64,000 bases of DNA from QHXQ01 sp036389395 (GCA_036389395.1 DASVPY010000095.1:1-64000), one strand, 5' to 3'. Positions 33,851 through 43,023 are shown, counted from the stretch's first letter. Notes: a model not told the origin generated them from the sequence alone. Program-made: numbers and translations.

Positions 33851-36800
33851 ATGAGCGCGAGGGATGAAACTTTGAGCGCCGAGGGGAAGAGCCTCAAGGG
33901 GACGTTGGCCTTCGTCGGCGTCGGGTTACTGGCGACGCTGTTGCTGGGTGGGCTGAAAGTCCTCTTCGAGCGTTCGTCGGTCGGGCACAGGGCCGAGGTC
34001 TTCGCCTTCGAGCTGCTGCAAGGGCAATTGCCCTACTTCGATCCCAAGAACCCGGTTGTCGTGCTCGACACCAGTGACATCACGCGAGACCCGGACAAGA
34101 GCCGAGCGACGCTGGCGCAGATTATCCCCGCTCTGACCGCGCAGGGGCCGCTCGCCATCGGCGTGGACTGGGAGTTCTCGCCCAGGGAGAACGAATTCGC
34201 CTCGTCCAAAGACCCGGAGTTCTTTGACCTCTGCCTCGAAGAGAAGCGCCGGCACGGGGTGCCCATCTTTCTCGGCGTGGACAAGCGAAAGGCAGCCCCG
34301 CCCAAGGCGTGGCTCGGCGCGGAGAAGTACAAAGAGTTGGCCGCCGCCGTCGGGGCGGACAGGAAAGACACCACCAGGCTCCCGATCTGGATTCAGAAGA
34401 AGGGCGTGGACGAGCCGCTGCCGCTGCTCGGCTACGCGCTGGCGCAGGCGTACGCCCAGAAGCGCGACCGCCAACTGCCGAAGCCGCCGAAGTGGATTCG
34501 CTGGGCCGTGCGAGAGGGCGCGGAGGCCGCGCCCGACTCCGACTTCTTTTACGAAGACCGGCTGGTCAACTACAGCAACCTGGAAGCGATCCGGCTGGCC
34601 GCGCAGCGCGACCTGAGCGCCACGTCGGTGGCCGAGTCGGGACGCAAAAGCTACGAGGGCAAGATCGTGATCCTCGGCGATATGTCCCAGGGCTTTACCG
34701 ACCCGTTCAACGTGCCGGGCGCGAGCGAGCCGGTCGGCGGCGTCCTGCTCCACGCGAGCGCCGCCTACACCTTCGCCCAAGCCCCCTTGTTCGAGTTCAG
34801 GCAGTGGCTGCGGGTGGCGCTGGACTTGGGGCTGGCCATGATGATTGTCGTCATCGTTGCCGTCCTACGCTACCGCCGCGCGGGCGAGCGCGGTTTCTCG
34901 CTGGGCCGGCAGCAGACAAAATTCGTCTACCTGGCCATGGCCTGCGTGGTCGTCGCCGGGTGGCTGCTCGTGCTCTTCACGCGCGTGATGTGGCTCGACT
35001 TCCTGCTGGTGGTCGCCGCGCTCTTCCTGCACCCAAAACTGGAGGAGCGGATGCGCGACCTCCAGAAGAAGCGCAAGCGCACACCCCCGCCCGCCGCCCC
35101 GGCGACAGGCGGGGCCGGCGCGGCTGAGGCGGCCGCCACCGGCAGCGCGAGCGTCGAGGCCGCCGTCTGTCTGCTCGTCGGGGTGCTCTTGGTGGCCCCG
35201 GCGGCGTGCGCGCAGGGCGCCGCCGCGCAGTGCGGGCAGCGCGCCGCCGCCATCATGGTCGCCGTCAAGAAGAAGGCGCGGAAGGGGAAGCAGCAGCAGT
35301 CCGTGACCTGCTACTTCCGCGAGAGCGGCGCTCAGGACTGGGCGAAGCTCTCGGAGGCCGACAACGGGAAGAGGCAGTTCGAGGCCGGGCAGCAGTTGCG
35401 TTGCGACAAAGACTGCGTCCTCACGATCCTGCTCTGCGGCACGCGCAAGGAGTTCGACGTGAAGACCGTCACGCCGGACGTGTACACCGTGCTCGAAGCC
35501 TACGAGTTCGTGCCCCGCAATGAGCCATATGATGACCCCGCGGCCCGCCCGCCCGAACTGGCCTCGATCATGACAAACCCCGACGCCTCGCTCAGAACGC
35601 TGAATCCCCATTTTAAGCGGAACGCGACCCCGGCAGTAGCGGCCGGGCAAGCGGAAGCCAGCGCGCGCGGCGGGCAGACGAGCGGCGATAAGGAAATGAT
35701 GGAGCGCGTGGCGCAGGATACTTCTGCCGGCAATGAAAGGAGGCTGCCTGCTGAGAGGGAGATGGGCGCGCCGCGCGCCGCGGCCATAAATAAAGAGACG
35801 GCGGCCGCTACGCCCGCCGTGAGCGCGGCGCCGGTCGGGCGAGACACGAGCGCCGAAATCCAGCGTTACTCGGAGGCCCTGAATGCGCGGCGCAAGGCGG
35901 AGGAGCTATACGCGGGTCTGCTCCGCCTGGCCAACGCCGAGCGGGACGCGAAGGACTACGCGACGGCCGCGAGTCTCTACACGCAGGCGCAGGAGGCGCT
36001 CCCGTCCGACGCGCGCGCCGCTTACGGCCTCGGCAACGTGTACGCGGATCAGGGGCAGTGGGAGGAGGCACTGAAATCTTATCGGCGCGCGGTCGAACTG
36101 AATTCGTTCTTCACCCAGGCGCAACTCGCGCGCGCCTACGCGCTGCTTCAGTTGAGCGAGGGCGCGGAGCGCCAGAAGCGGCTGGCCGAGGCCGAGGGCG
36201 CTCTGTGGTACGTGCTAACGCGCGCGCCGGAGAACCGGGCGATCTACGCACTCTTCGACGCGGTGCTTGAGAAGCGCGGCGCGAGTGCCGCCACCGCGGC
36301 GCAGGTCTACAGCCGGCTCGTCCTGCTCGCGCCGGCTTCCGCCGAAGCGCATCTGCGCCTTAGTGAGTTGCTGCGGCAGGACAACAAGGATCGTGAGGCG
36401 GCCGAGCACCTGCGCCGCGCCGCCGAGCTGTCCGGCCGCGCGCCGGTGCTGCGAGATGTCGCGGCGGCTTACGAAATGTGGGGGCGGTACGAAGAGGCCC
36501 AGTCGCTTCTGCGCCGCGCGCTCGTGCTCGAGCCGCGGGACGTGAACTCGCTCTACGCACTGGGCCGCGTGCTGCTGCTCCGGGAGCACTACGACGAAGC
36601 GGCGGGGCCGCTCAGGCTCGCCGCCGAGTTAAGCCCGGAGGGCTTCGCGCCGCGCTTCCTGCTCGGCCTGACCTACCTGAACGCGGGCCGGCTGCCGGCG
36701 GCCGAGCAGTCCTTTGACGAGGCGGCGACGCGCGCCGCCCCCGACCGGCGTGCGTTGCTGGCCGCCGCCTTCGGGCTGACCCGCGTGGCCGACGCCCACG

Positions 36801-36919
36801 CGAAGGCGCGGCGTCTGCCGGAGGCGGTGCGCGCCTACGAGCACGCGCTGCGGGTCTGGCCGGACGACGCCGAGGGCCAACGAAAGCTGGCGGCGGCGCG
36901 CGCGAAGCTGCGCCGCTAG
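33851..36919 (+). CDS. CHASE2 sensor fused to a TPR protein
   Basis: 1022 residues. Transmembrane helix (18-38), then a CHASE2 extracytoplasmic sensor domain (about 45-315) with VVVLDTSDITRD, LAIGVDWEFSP and the closing ILGDMSQGFTDPF (from about 277) and GGVLLHASAAYT. Two or three membrane helices follow at ~320, ~357 and ~381. At ~435-455 another hydrophobic stretch ending A-A-C-A-Q looks like an internal signal peptide, after which comes a Cys-containing domain (about 460-560) and TPRs from ~690 to the end. CHASE2 is normally joined to cyclases or kinases; here the output is TPRs. An upstream ATG at 33698 would add 51 low-complexity residues. Same strand as mglA but after its terminator. 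Ends TAG. Confidence 0.82.
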   Translation: MSARDETLSAEGKSLKGTLAFVGVGLLATLLLGGLKVLFERSSVGHRAEVFAFELLQGQLPYFDPKNPVVVLDTSDITRDPDKSRATLAQIIPALTAQGPLAIGVDWEFSPRENEFASSKDPEFFDLCLEEKRRHGVPIFLGVDKRKAAPPKAWLGAEKYKELAAAVGADRKDTTRLPIWIQKKGVDEPLPLLGYALAQAYAQKRDRQLPKPPKWIRWAVREGAEAAPDSDFFYEDRLVNYSNLEAIRLAAQRDLSATSVAESGRKSYEGKIVILGDMSQGFTDPFNVPGASEPVGGVLLHASAAYTFAQAPLFEFRQWLRVALDLGLAMMIVVIVAVLRYRRAGERGFSLGRQQTKFVYLAMACVVVAGWLLVLFTRVMWLDFLLVVAALFLHPKLEERMRDLQKKRKRTPPPAAPATGGAGAAEAAATGSASVEAAVCLLVGVLLVAPAACAQGAAAQCGQRAAAIMVAVKKKARKGKQQQSVTCYFRESGAQDWAKLSEADNGKRQFEAGQQLRCDKDCVLTILLCGTRKEFDVKTVTPDVYTVLEAYEFVPRNEPYDDPAARPPELASIMTNPDASLRTLNPHFKRNATPAVAAGQAEASARGGQTSGDKEMMERVAQDTSAGNERRLPAEREMGAPRAAAINKETAAATPAVSAAPVGRDTSAEIQRYSEALNARRKAEELYAGLLRLANAERDAKDYATAASLYTQAQEALPSDARAAYGLGNVYADQGQWEEALKSYRRAVELNSFFTQAQLARAYALLQLSEGAERQKRLAEAEGALWYVLTRAPENRAIYALFDAVLEKRGASAATAAQVYSRLVLLAPASAEAHLRLSELLRQDNKDREAAEHLRRAAELSGRAPVLRDVAAAYEMWGRYEEAQSLLRRALVLEPRDVNSLYALGRVLLLREHYDEAAGPLRLAAELSPEGFAPRFLLGLTYLNAGRLPAAEQSFDEAATRAAPDRRALLAAAFGLTRVADAHAKARRLPEAVRAYEHALRVWPDDAEGQRKLAAARAKLRR

Positions 36920-36942
36920 CACGCCGCCGCCCGCGCGCCGAG

Positions 36943-37500
36943 TCAGTCGAGGGCTTTGATCATGAGCAGGCCGTCGCCGCCGTTGGAGTAGTAGCGGGGC
37001 AGGCGTTGGGTGACGGCGTAGCCGAGGTTGCGGTAGAGCTGCTGCGCGCCCGCGTTGACGGCGCGGACTTCGAGGCGCAGCGTGCGGACGCCGCGGCGGT
37101 AAAAACTCTCTTCGACCTTCGTGAGCATCCGCTCGGCGATGCGCCGCCGCCGGTGTTCGGGCGCGACGCCGAGCGTGGTGATGTGCCCCGTGCGGTCGGG
37201 TTCGACCAGCCCGACGATGAAGCCGACCATCGCGCCGTCGGGCGTCACCGCGCGGTAGGCGACCGACTCCGGCGAGGTCAGCAGGTACTCGAAGGTCTCG
37301 CGGCTGTACGCCTCGCCGTCCACGAAGCAGAGCTGATCGAGCCGCCAGCACTCGTCGAGCTGGGCGACGGTGAGCGGGCGCAGGTCGTAGCGCGCGTCCG
37401 CCGCGCGCGCCGCTTCGACGACGGCGGTCGGCGTCGGCGCTGCCGCCTCTTGCGCCCGCCCGGCGAACAGCCGCGAGCGAATTTTCTTCAGCACAGCCAT
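36943..37500 (-). CDS. rimI: Ribosomal-protein-alanine N-acetyltransferase
   Basis: 185 residues, GNAT family. The N-terminal ~40 residues are a low-complexity leader; the GNAT domain starts at ~42 (YDLRPLTVAQLDECWRLDQ). Acetyl-CoA binding motif A is L-G-V-A-P-E-H-R-R-R-R-I-A-E-R-M, followed by L-E-V-R-A-V-N-A-G-A-Q-Q-L-Y-R-N-L-G-Y, the hallmark of RimI. It acetylates the N-terminal Ala of ribosomal protein S18 in E. coli. Often next to tsaB/tsaD; here it is next to queA and a heptamer array instead. Confidence 0.85.
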   Translation of the reverse strand: MAVLKKIRSRLFAGRAQEAAAPTPTAVVEAARAADARYDLRPLTVAQLDECWRLDQLCFVDGEAYSRETFEYLLTSPESVAYRAVTPDGAMVGFIVGLVEPDRTGHITTLGVAPEHRRRRIAERMLTKVEESFYRRGVRTLRLEVRAVNAGAQQLYRNLGYAVTQRLPRYYSNGGDGLLMIKALD

Positions 37501-37504
37501 AAAA

Positions 37505-37648
37505 GAGCCGTGACGGATGACAGGTGACAGGTGACAAGTAAGCTGTTAGCGATTAGCTGTTAGCTGTTAGCCGTTCGGCTTTAGCTGACGGCTGACCGCT
37601 GACGGGTAATTTTAACTTGTCACCTGTCACCTGTCACCCGTCACGGCT
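37505..37648. repeat. Nested heptamer inverted repeat (GGTGACA outer, GTTAGCT inner)
   Basis: Outer arms at 37507-37539 and 37615-37647 are 33 nt long and match with one mismatch (GCCGTGACGG...GACAAGT). Between them a second heptamer set (TTAGCTG repeated; GGCTGAC, CGCTGAC) makes an inner stem. Fills the queA-rimI junction. Confidence 0.9.
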
Positions 37649-37649
37649 T

Positions 37650-38696
37650 TTAGACGATGAGCATGCAGTCGCCGTAGCTGTAGAAGCGGTAGCGGGCGGC
37701 GACGGCGTGGCGGTAGGCGGCGAGTGTGAGGTCGCGCCCGGCGAAGGCGGCGACGAGGACGAGCAGGGACGAGCGCGGCAGGTGGAAGTTGGTCACGAGC
37801 GCGCCGACGGTTTTGAAACGGTAGCCCGGCGTGATCGTCAGCCGCGCCACGCCCGCCCCGGCGCGCACGCGCCCGGTCGCTTCATCCGTCGCCGCTTCGA
37901 GCGCGCGCACGCTCGTCGTGCCCACGGCGACGACGCGCCGCCCCGCGCCGCGCGCCTCGTTGAGCGCGGCCGCGGCCGCCGCGTTGATCTCGTAACGCTC
38001 CGGCGCGACGCTGTGTTGACTCAAGTCCTCGACGCGCACCGGCGCGAACGTGCCGTAGCCGACGTGCAGCGTCAACTCGACCAGCGCGACGCCGCGCGCG
38101 CGGAGGCGTTCGAGGACGCGGGGCGTGAAGTGCAGGCCGGCGGTCGGCGCGGCAATCGCGCCGCGCGCGCGCGCGTAGACGGTCTGGTAACGCTCGCGGT
38201 CGGCGCGCGCCGCCGCGTCGTCGTCCGCGCGCTTGATGTAAGGCGGCAGCGGCGTCCGACCCGTCTCTTCCAAGAGCGCGTCGAAGTCGCTGGCGCAGAC
38301 GAAGCGCACGGTGCGCCGGCCGTCTTCGTGCTCGGTCAGGACTTCGGCGCGCAGGCGGCCGTCGCCGAACGCGAGGCGCGCGCCCGCGTGCAGCCGCCGC
38401 GCGGGCCGCGCGAGCGCCGTCCACACGAGCGGCTCCAACTCTTCGAGCAGGAACAGCTCGACGCGCCCGCCCGTGGGCACGCGCGCGCCGACGAGGCGCG
38501 CCGGAAACACGCGCGTGTTGTTGACCACCAGCACGTCGCCGGCGCGCAACAGGTCGGGCAGTTCCGCGAACGCGCCGTCGCGCCACTCGCCCCGCGCGCG
38601 GTCAACCGACAGCATCCGCGCCGCGTCCCGCTCCGCCAGCGGCGCTTGCGCGATCAACTCCTCCGGCAACTCGTAATCGAACTCCGACAGCCGCAC
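37650..38696 (-). CDS. queA: tRNA preQ1(34) S-adenosylmethionine ribosyltransferase-isomerase
   Basis: 348 residues from GTG 38696, giving RLSEFDYELPEELIAQAP as in most QueA proteins; a TTG six codons upstream is less likely. Family blocks seen: L-V-V-N-N-T-R-V-F-P-A-R-L, Y-Q-T-V-Y-A-R-A-R-G-A-I-A-A-P-T-A-G-L-H-F-T, V-G-T-T-S-V-R-A-L-E, T-N-F-H-L-P-R-S-S-L. It transfers the ribosyl part of SAM to preQ1 in tRNA to form epoxyqueuosine. Start codon lies next to a repeat array, end codon abuts another. Confidence 0.95.
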   Translation of the reverse strand: MRLSEFDYELPEELIAQAPLAERDAARMLSVDRARGEWRDGAFAELPDLLRAGDVLVVNNTRVFPARLVGARVPTGGRVELFLLEELEPLVWTALARPARRLHAGARLAFGDGRLRAEVLTEHEDGRRTVRFVCASDFDALLEETGRTPLPPYIKRADDDAAARADRERYQTVYARARGAIAAPTAGLHFTPRVLERLRARGVALVELTLHVGYGTFAPVRVEDLSQHSVAPERYEINAAAAAALNEARGAGRRVVAVGTTSVRALEAATDEATGRVRAGAGVARLTITPGYRFKTVGALVTNFHLPRSSLLVLVAAFAGRDLTLAAYRHAVAARYRFYSYGDCMLIV

Positions 38697-38713
38697 GCCG
38701 AGATGAAACCACA

Positions 38714-38880
38714 AAGCAGAGGTCAGAGGCTAGAGGTCAGGGCGAAGAAGTTTAAAGTTCAAGGTTCAATGTTCAAGGTTGATCGCGTATCGAACCTCGA
38801 ACGTTGAACCTTGAACTTTGAACGTTAAACCTTGAACTCTTAACCGACCTCCGACCTCTGACCTCTGACCTCTGTTTCTT
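38714..38880. repeat. Nested heptamer arrays (AGAGGTC outer, AGGTTCA inner)
   Basis: AGAGGTC units left and GACCTCT units right form the outer stem; AAGTTCA/AGGTTCA on the left and TGAACCT/TGAACTT on the right form the inner stem. The right outer arm runs into the C-terminus of the YihY-family gene and supplies its stop codon. Confidence 0.9.
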
Positions 38881-39781
38881 CCGGCGCGTGGCTGATGTCG
38901 TGCGCGCCGGAGGTCTCCTGGTGGAAGACGACGGAGAGTTGCGCGCCGAAGAGCAGGATGAGGCTTGAGACGTAAGACCAGGTGAGCACGGCGACGACCG
39001 CGCCGACCGAGCCGTAAATCTGATCGTAGTGGAAGTAGTGCAGGCTCGACGCGAAGATGTACTTGGAGACTTCCCAGAGCAGCCCGGCGACGACCGCCGC
39101 CGGGATCGAGTCGCGCAAGGTCACGCGCCCGTTCGGCATGACGCGGTAGACGAGCGTGAAGAGCGCGATGGTCAGGGCCACGCTGACCAGCGTGAAGACG
39201 ATCTGCCAGATGGCGTCGCCCGCCACCGACAGCACCGCCACGTGCTCGATCTGGCGCGGCGTCAGGCGCGACGCCAGGTCGCGCAGCGCCACGAGCACGT
39301 AGGTGAGCATGACCGACGCGATGAGCAGCACGCCGATGCCGCCGATCATGGAGAGCGTCAGCCCGCGCCCGTGCAGGAACGTGCGCGGGCGCGTGCCCCA
39401 GAGCCGGTTGATGGCGCGCTCGACCACGTTGAAGACCCACGAGCCGGCCCAGAGCGTGACGACCACGCAGGTGATGATGACGGTCGGCCCGACGTTTTCG
39501 AGCGAGCGCAAAGTGGTGCGCAGGAACTCGCGCGAGCCGGGGTACACGTCCACCGCGCGGTTGAGCATCTCTTTGCCGAGGTCGAAGTTGTTGCCGAGCG
39601 CGAGCAGCACGAGCAGCGTGGGGAAGAGCGTGAGCAGCCCGAAGTAGCTCATCGCGGCGGCGGGCGTGAACAGGTCGTTCTCGTGGAACTGGTGGAAGGT
39701 GTGGCTGAAGATCGACAGCCACGGCGCGGGGTTGCGCACGCCGAAGTGTTGCCGCGTCCACGATGCCAGCCAGCGTTTCAT
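38840..39781 (-). CDS. YihY/BrkB-family inner-membrane protein
   Basis: 313 residues with six hydrophobic helices, starting with the family signature N-D-L-F-T-P-A-A-A-M-S-Y-F-G-L-L-T-L-F-P (about 35-55) and containing G-P-T-V-I-I-T..., L-W-G-T-R-P-R-T, Y-R-V-M-P-N-G-R-V and Y-G-S-V-G-A-V-V-A-V-L-T-W-S-Y. Once called ribonuclease BN, now regarded as a transporter-like family of unknown substrate. ATG 39781. The last ~12 residues (TEVRGQRSEVG) are encoded by the neighbouring AGAGGTC heptamer array, not by conserved sequence. Confidence 0.88.
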   Translation of the reverse strand: MKRWLASWTRQHFGVRNPAPWLSIFSHTFHQFHENDLFTPAAAMSYFGLLTLFPTLLVLLALGNNFDLGKEMLNRAVDVYPGSREFLRTTLRSLENVGPTVIITCVVVTLWAGSWVFNVVERAINRLWGTRPRTFLHGRGLTLSMIGGIGVLLIASVMLTYVLVALRDLASRLTPRQIEHVAVLSVAGDAIWQIVFTLVSVALTIALFTLVYRVMPNGRVTLRDSIPAAVVAGLLWEVSKYIFASSLHYFHYDQIYGSVGAVVAVLTWSYVSSLILLFGAQLSVVFHQETSGAHDISHAPEETEVRGQRSEVG

Positions 39782-39786
39782 AATCA

Positions 39787-39914
39787 AAAGTGGTCAGTGG
39801 TCAGTGGTCAGTGGTCAGTTAGTTTCTCTGTGGTTAGCCGAGCGTTTCAGCGTTAGCTTCCATCTGCCGCAAGCAGAACAACTGACCACCGGCCACTGAC
39901 CACTGACCACTGCC
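39787..39914. repeat. Facing heptamer arrays (GGTCAGT type)
   Basis: AGTGGTC four times at 39790-39818 and GACCACT three times at 39886-39912, complementary, around a ~75-nt loop; lies in the ruvB-YihY junction. Confidence 0.9.
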
Positions 39915-39918
39915 CATT

Positions 39919-40950
39919 TTACCCGAAGAGACCGGGATTCGTGCGCGGCGGCGGGTGGCCGAAGTGCTGGAAGGCGAGGCGCGTGGCCGTGCGGCCGCGG
40001 GGCGTGCGGTTGAGGAAGCCGATCTGGATCAGGTACGGCTCGATGATCTCCTCAATCGAATCCTTCTCCTCGTGGATCGAGGCGGAGAGCGTGCCGAGGC
40101 CCACGGGCCCGCCGTCGAACTTCTCGATGATCGTCAGCAAGAGCTTGCGATCCATTTCGTCCAGCCCGTAGGTGTCCACCTCCATGCGGTCGAGCGCGCC
40201 CTGCGCGACGGCGCGCGTGACGCGCCCCTCGTGCTCCACCTCGGCGAAGTCGCGCACGCGGCGCAGCAAGCGGTTGGCGATGCGCGGCGTGCCGCGCGCG
40301 CGGCGCGCGATCTCCTTCGCCCCGCCCTCGTCAATCTCCACGCCGAGGATGTCCGCCGAGCGCCGCACGATCAACTCCAACTCGTCGTGCTTGTAGAAGT
40401 CCAAGTTGAACACGATGCCGAAGCGCCCGCGCAACGGCGCGGTGATCAGGCCGGCGCGCGTCGTCGCGCCGACTAAGGTGAACTTCGGCAGGTCTAACTT
40501 GATCGAGCGCGCCGACGGCCCCTGCCCGATCATGATGTCGAGCTGATAGTCCTCCATCGCCGGATACAAGACCTCTTCGATGGCCGGGTTCAGACGATGT
40601 ATCTCGTCTATGAACAGCACGTCGCCTTCTTGCAGGTTCGTCAACAGCGCCGCCAGATCGCCGGGGCGCTCGATGACCGGCCCGGAGGTCGAACGAAGCT
40701 CGGCCTGCATCTCGTTGGCCACGACGTGTGCGAGTGTGGTCTTGCCCAAGCCGGGGGGGCCTGTGAGCAGCAGGTGATCGAGGACTTCGCGGCGCTGGCG
40801 GGCGGCGCGCATGAAGACGCGGAGGTTGTCGGTCGCCTTCCTCTGGCCGATGTACTCGGCGAGGCGCGCGGGCCGGAGGGACAACTCGAACTGTCGTTCG
40901 TCGTCCGACGCGGGGGCGCGCACGCTGACCGGCTCAAGCTCGTCCGTCAT
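39919..40950 (-). CDS. ruvB: Holliday junction branch migration ATPase RuvB
   Basis: 343 residues, AAA+ motor. N-terminal L-R-P-A-R-L-A-E-Y-I-G-Q, Walker A GPPGLGKTT, Walker B F-I-D-E-I-H-R-L, sensor 1 G-A-T-T-R-A-G, and arginine finger region P-L-R-G-R-F-G-I, C-terminal winged helix ending with L-N-R-T-P-R-G-R-T-A-T. Pumps DNA through the RuvA tetramer during recombination. Its ATG is one base after the ruvA stop (TAA-G-ATG), so the two are translationally coupled. ruvC is not in the window. Confidence 0.97.
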   Translation of the reverse strand: MTDELEPVSVRAPASDDERQFELSLRPARLAEYIGQRKATDNLRVFMRAARQRREVLDHLLLTGPPGLGKTTLAHVVANEMQAELRSTSGPVIERPGDLAALLTNLQEGDVLFIDEIHRLNPAIEEVLYPAMEDYQLDIMIGQGPSARSIKLDLPKFTLVGATTRAGLITAPLRGRFGIVFNLDFYKHDELELIVRRSADILGVEIDEGGAKEIARRARGTPRIANRLLRRVRDFAEVEHEGRVTRAVAQGALDRMEVDTYGLDEMDRKLLLTIIEKFDGGPVGLGTLSASIHEEKDSIEEIIEPYLIQIGFLNRTPRGRTATRLAFQHFGHPPPRTNPGLFG

Positions 40951-40951
40951 C

Positions 40952-41572
40952 TTAACCCTTCGAGAGCAGGCGCAGGCTGCGGCGCAGGAGCAACTCGACC
41001 GAGAGGTCGCCGCCCTCCTGCGTCGCCTGCGCGACGGCCTTTTCGGCGGCCGCCTTCTGGAAGCCGAGTTGCAGCAGCGCGGCGAGCGTGTCGTCGTGCA
41101 GCGCGTCGCCCGAGGGCTGCGCGCCGCCGGCCTGCGCGGCGATCTGTTCTTCGAGCGCGGGCGAGGAGAGCGCGGCCATCTTGTCGCGCAACTCGATCAC
41201 CAGGCGTTCGGCCGTCTTCTTGCCGACGCCCGGAATGGCCGTCAGGCGCGCGAGGTTGTTCGTGCGCAGCGCGGTGATGATCTCGTCGGCGCTCATGCCT
41301 GAGAGCATGGCGATGGCGGACTTCGGCCCGATGCCGCTCACCGAGATGAGCAGCGTGAACAGCTCGCGCTCGCGCGCCGTCTTGAAGCCGAAGAGTTGCA
41401 GCGCGTCCTCGCGGACGTGCGTGTAGACGCGGAGTTGCACGGTCTGGCCCGTGTCCGCGAGGTCGTAGAAGGTGGTGACGGGGATCGTCACCTCATAGCC
41501 GACGCCGTTCACGTCGAGGATGACGCTGGTCGCCTGCTTGGCGAGGAGCGTGCCGGATAAGTGCGCGATCAT
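40952..41572 (-). CDS. ruvA: Holliday junction DNA helicase subunit RuvA
   Basis: 206 residues. Domain I opens M-I-A-H-L-S-G-T-L, with G-V-G-Y-E-V; domain II has two helix-hairpin-helix motifs (L-I-S-V-S-G-I-G-P-K-S-A; L-T-A-I-P-G-V-G-K-K-T-A-E-R-L); domain III (about 150-206) is the RuvB-contacting three-helix bundle. Forms the tetramer that holds the four-way junction. First gene of ruvA-ruvB, divergent from rex. Confidence 0.96.
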   Translation of the reverse strand: MIAHLSGTLLAKQATSVILDVNGVGYEVTIPVTTFYDLADTGQTVQLRVYTHVREDALQLFGFKTARERELFTLLISVSGIGPKSAIAMLSGMSADEIITALRTNNLARLTAIPGVGKKTAERLVIELRDKMAALSSPALEEQIAAQAGGAQPSGDALHDDTLAALLQLGFQKAAAEKAVAQATQEGGDLSVELLLRRSLRLLSKG

Positions 41573-41711
41573 GTCTTCTTAAACTTGCGCCACGTCGAGC
41601 GGAGATTTCGGGAGCGCCTCGGTTGTGCAGAACGGATTGTAAGGGATGCGCCACGCCGCGGCAACGCGCGCCCGCCCGCCGCGCTTCATAACGGCGGGCC
41701 GCCGCGCCCGG

Positions 41712-41742
41712 TTTTCACCCGGCGGGGCGCGCGCGCTATACT
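41712..41742 (+). promoter_or_regulatory. Candidate rex promoter
   Basis: -10 TATACT at 41737-41742, -35-like TTTTCA/TTTCAC at 41712-41718, ~27 bp before the rex ATG. Only the -10 is strong. Confidence 0.35.
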
Positions 41743-41768
41743 GCGCCGGGCGGGGCGTTAAGACCAAG

Positions 41769-42476
41769 ATGAAGTCGGAGAAGATTTCCGAGCTGACGAC
41801 GAACCGGCTGAGCGTCTACCTGCGCTGCCTGAACCTGCTGGCGGACGCCGGCATCGAGACCGTCTCGTCGCGCGCGCTCGCCGACCAGTTCGGCCTCAAC
41901 TCGGCGCAGATCAGGAAAGACCTCGCGCACTTCGGCGAGTTCGGCACGCGCGGCGTCGGCTACTCGGTCGGCGCTTTGCGCCGGCACATCACCGAGATTC
42001 TGGGTCTCGACCGGCCGCACCGCGTCGGCATCGTTGGCGCGGGCAACCTCGGCTCGGCGCTGGCGAACTACAACGGGTTCACGGCCTCGAACTTCGAGGT
42101 CGTCGCGCTGTTCGACAACGACCGCGCGAAGATCGGCCGGCGCATCGGGCGCGCGGCCGTGCCCGTCCACGACGTGCGCAAGATGGCGCGGGTCGTACGT
42201 GCCGAAGGGGTGGACGTGGCGGTCATCGCCGTGCCGGCGCGCGCCGCGCAGCGCGTCTTGAACCAGGTGATGTCGGCCGGCGTCCGGGCCGTGCTCAACT
42301 TCGCGCCCGTGCGGCTGCGCGCGCGCCTGGGCGTCAAGGTCAAGACCGTGGACTTGACGATTTCGCTCGAATCGTTATCGTACTTCCTCGCGCGCCCGCA
42401 GGTGACGTGCATCACCAACCCGCGCGCGCTCCTGCCCTACGAAGAGATCGCGCAGCGCGAGGAGCAGGAGTTGTAA
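41769..42476 (+). CDS. rex: Redox-sensing transcriptional repressor Rex
   Basis: 235 residues from ATG 41769. N-terminal winged helix (L-S-V-Y-L-R-C-L-N-L-L...V-S-S-R-A-L-A-D-Q-F-G-L-N-S-A-Q-I-R-K-D-L), then the Rossmann NAD(H) domain starting G-I-V-G-A-G-N-L-G-S-A-L and the domain-swapped C-terminal helix. Rex represses fermentation and respiration genes when NADH/NAD+ is low. It heads the run of same-strand genes leading into the microcompartment genes, so it may set their expression by redox state. No ROP box (TTGTGAA-type) was recognised nearby. Upstream ATG (41646) ignored: it adds 41 low-complexity residues. Confidence 0.93.
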   Translation: MKSEKISELTTNRLSVYLRCLNLLADAGIETVSSRALADQFGLNSAQIRKDLAHFGEFGTRGVGYSVGALRRHITEILGLDRPHRVGIVGAGNLGSALANYNGFTASNFEVVALFDNDRAKIGRRIGRAAVPVHDVRKMARVVRAEGVDVAVIAVPARAAQRVLNQVMSAGVRAVLNFAPVRLRARLGVKVKTVDLTISLESLSYFLARPQVTCITNPRALLPYEEIAQREEQEL

Positions 42477-42507
42477 AGGCCCGCTGTCGGCAGAAAGGAC
42501 GGCCGCC

Positions 42508-43023
42508 GTGCACAGCATCCTACAAGGCTTCATCAAGCTCACGCTGACGTTGGCGCTCAGCACGGGCGCAGCCGTCCTGCTGAAAGGGTTGCTGCAAGTC
42601 GGCCGCTGGTCGGCGGAGGTCAGCGCCCGCGCGAACCGGGGCGCGGGCTACGGGCGCGACGGCGTTGACGCGGGCGCGCGGTTCAGCGCCTCGACGCGCC
42701 GCGACGCACCCATCGTCATCCTCTACAAGCCGCAGCCCGACCGCACCGCCGAAGCCATCCGCCGCGGCACGCGCGGCACGGTCAAGCTCAGCATGATGCT
42801 CAACTGGGACGGCACGATCACGGACATCAAGCCGGTCGAGGCGCTGCCCGACGGGCTGACCGAGCGCGCGCTGGAGGCGGCGCGCGCCATCGAGTTCCGC
42901 CCGGCCATCGTCAGCGGCAAGTTCGCCAGCACCGAGCAGCTCGTGGACTTCAACTTCGACGCCGACAACGTCGGCTTCCGCCCGATGGTGACTTACGAGC
43001 GCGGCCCGCGCGGGCGTCATTAA
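42508..43023 (+). CDS. TonB C-terminal-domain protein
   Basis: 171 residues from GTG 42508 with AAGGA upstream. A membrane helix near the N-terminus (about 8-28) is followed by a short linker and a TonB-C-like fold in the second half (RGTRGTVKLSMMLNWDGTI, E-R-A-L-E-A-A-R-A-I-E-F-R-P-A, V-D-F-N-F). Usually such proteins couple proton-motive force to outer-membrane receptors, but this one has no Pro-rich spacer long enough to span the periplasm. Lies 31 bp after rex and ~80 bp before the coiled-coil gene. Confidence 0.75.
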   Translation: MHSILQGFIKLTLTLALSTGAAVLLKGLLQVGRWSAEVSARANRGAGYGRDGVDAGARFSASTRRDAPIVILYKPQPDRTAEAIRRGTRGTVKLSMMLNWDGTITDIKPVEALPDGLTERALEAARAIEFRPAIVSGKFASTEQLVDFNFDADNVGFRPMVTYERGPRGRH

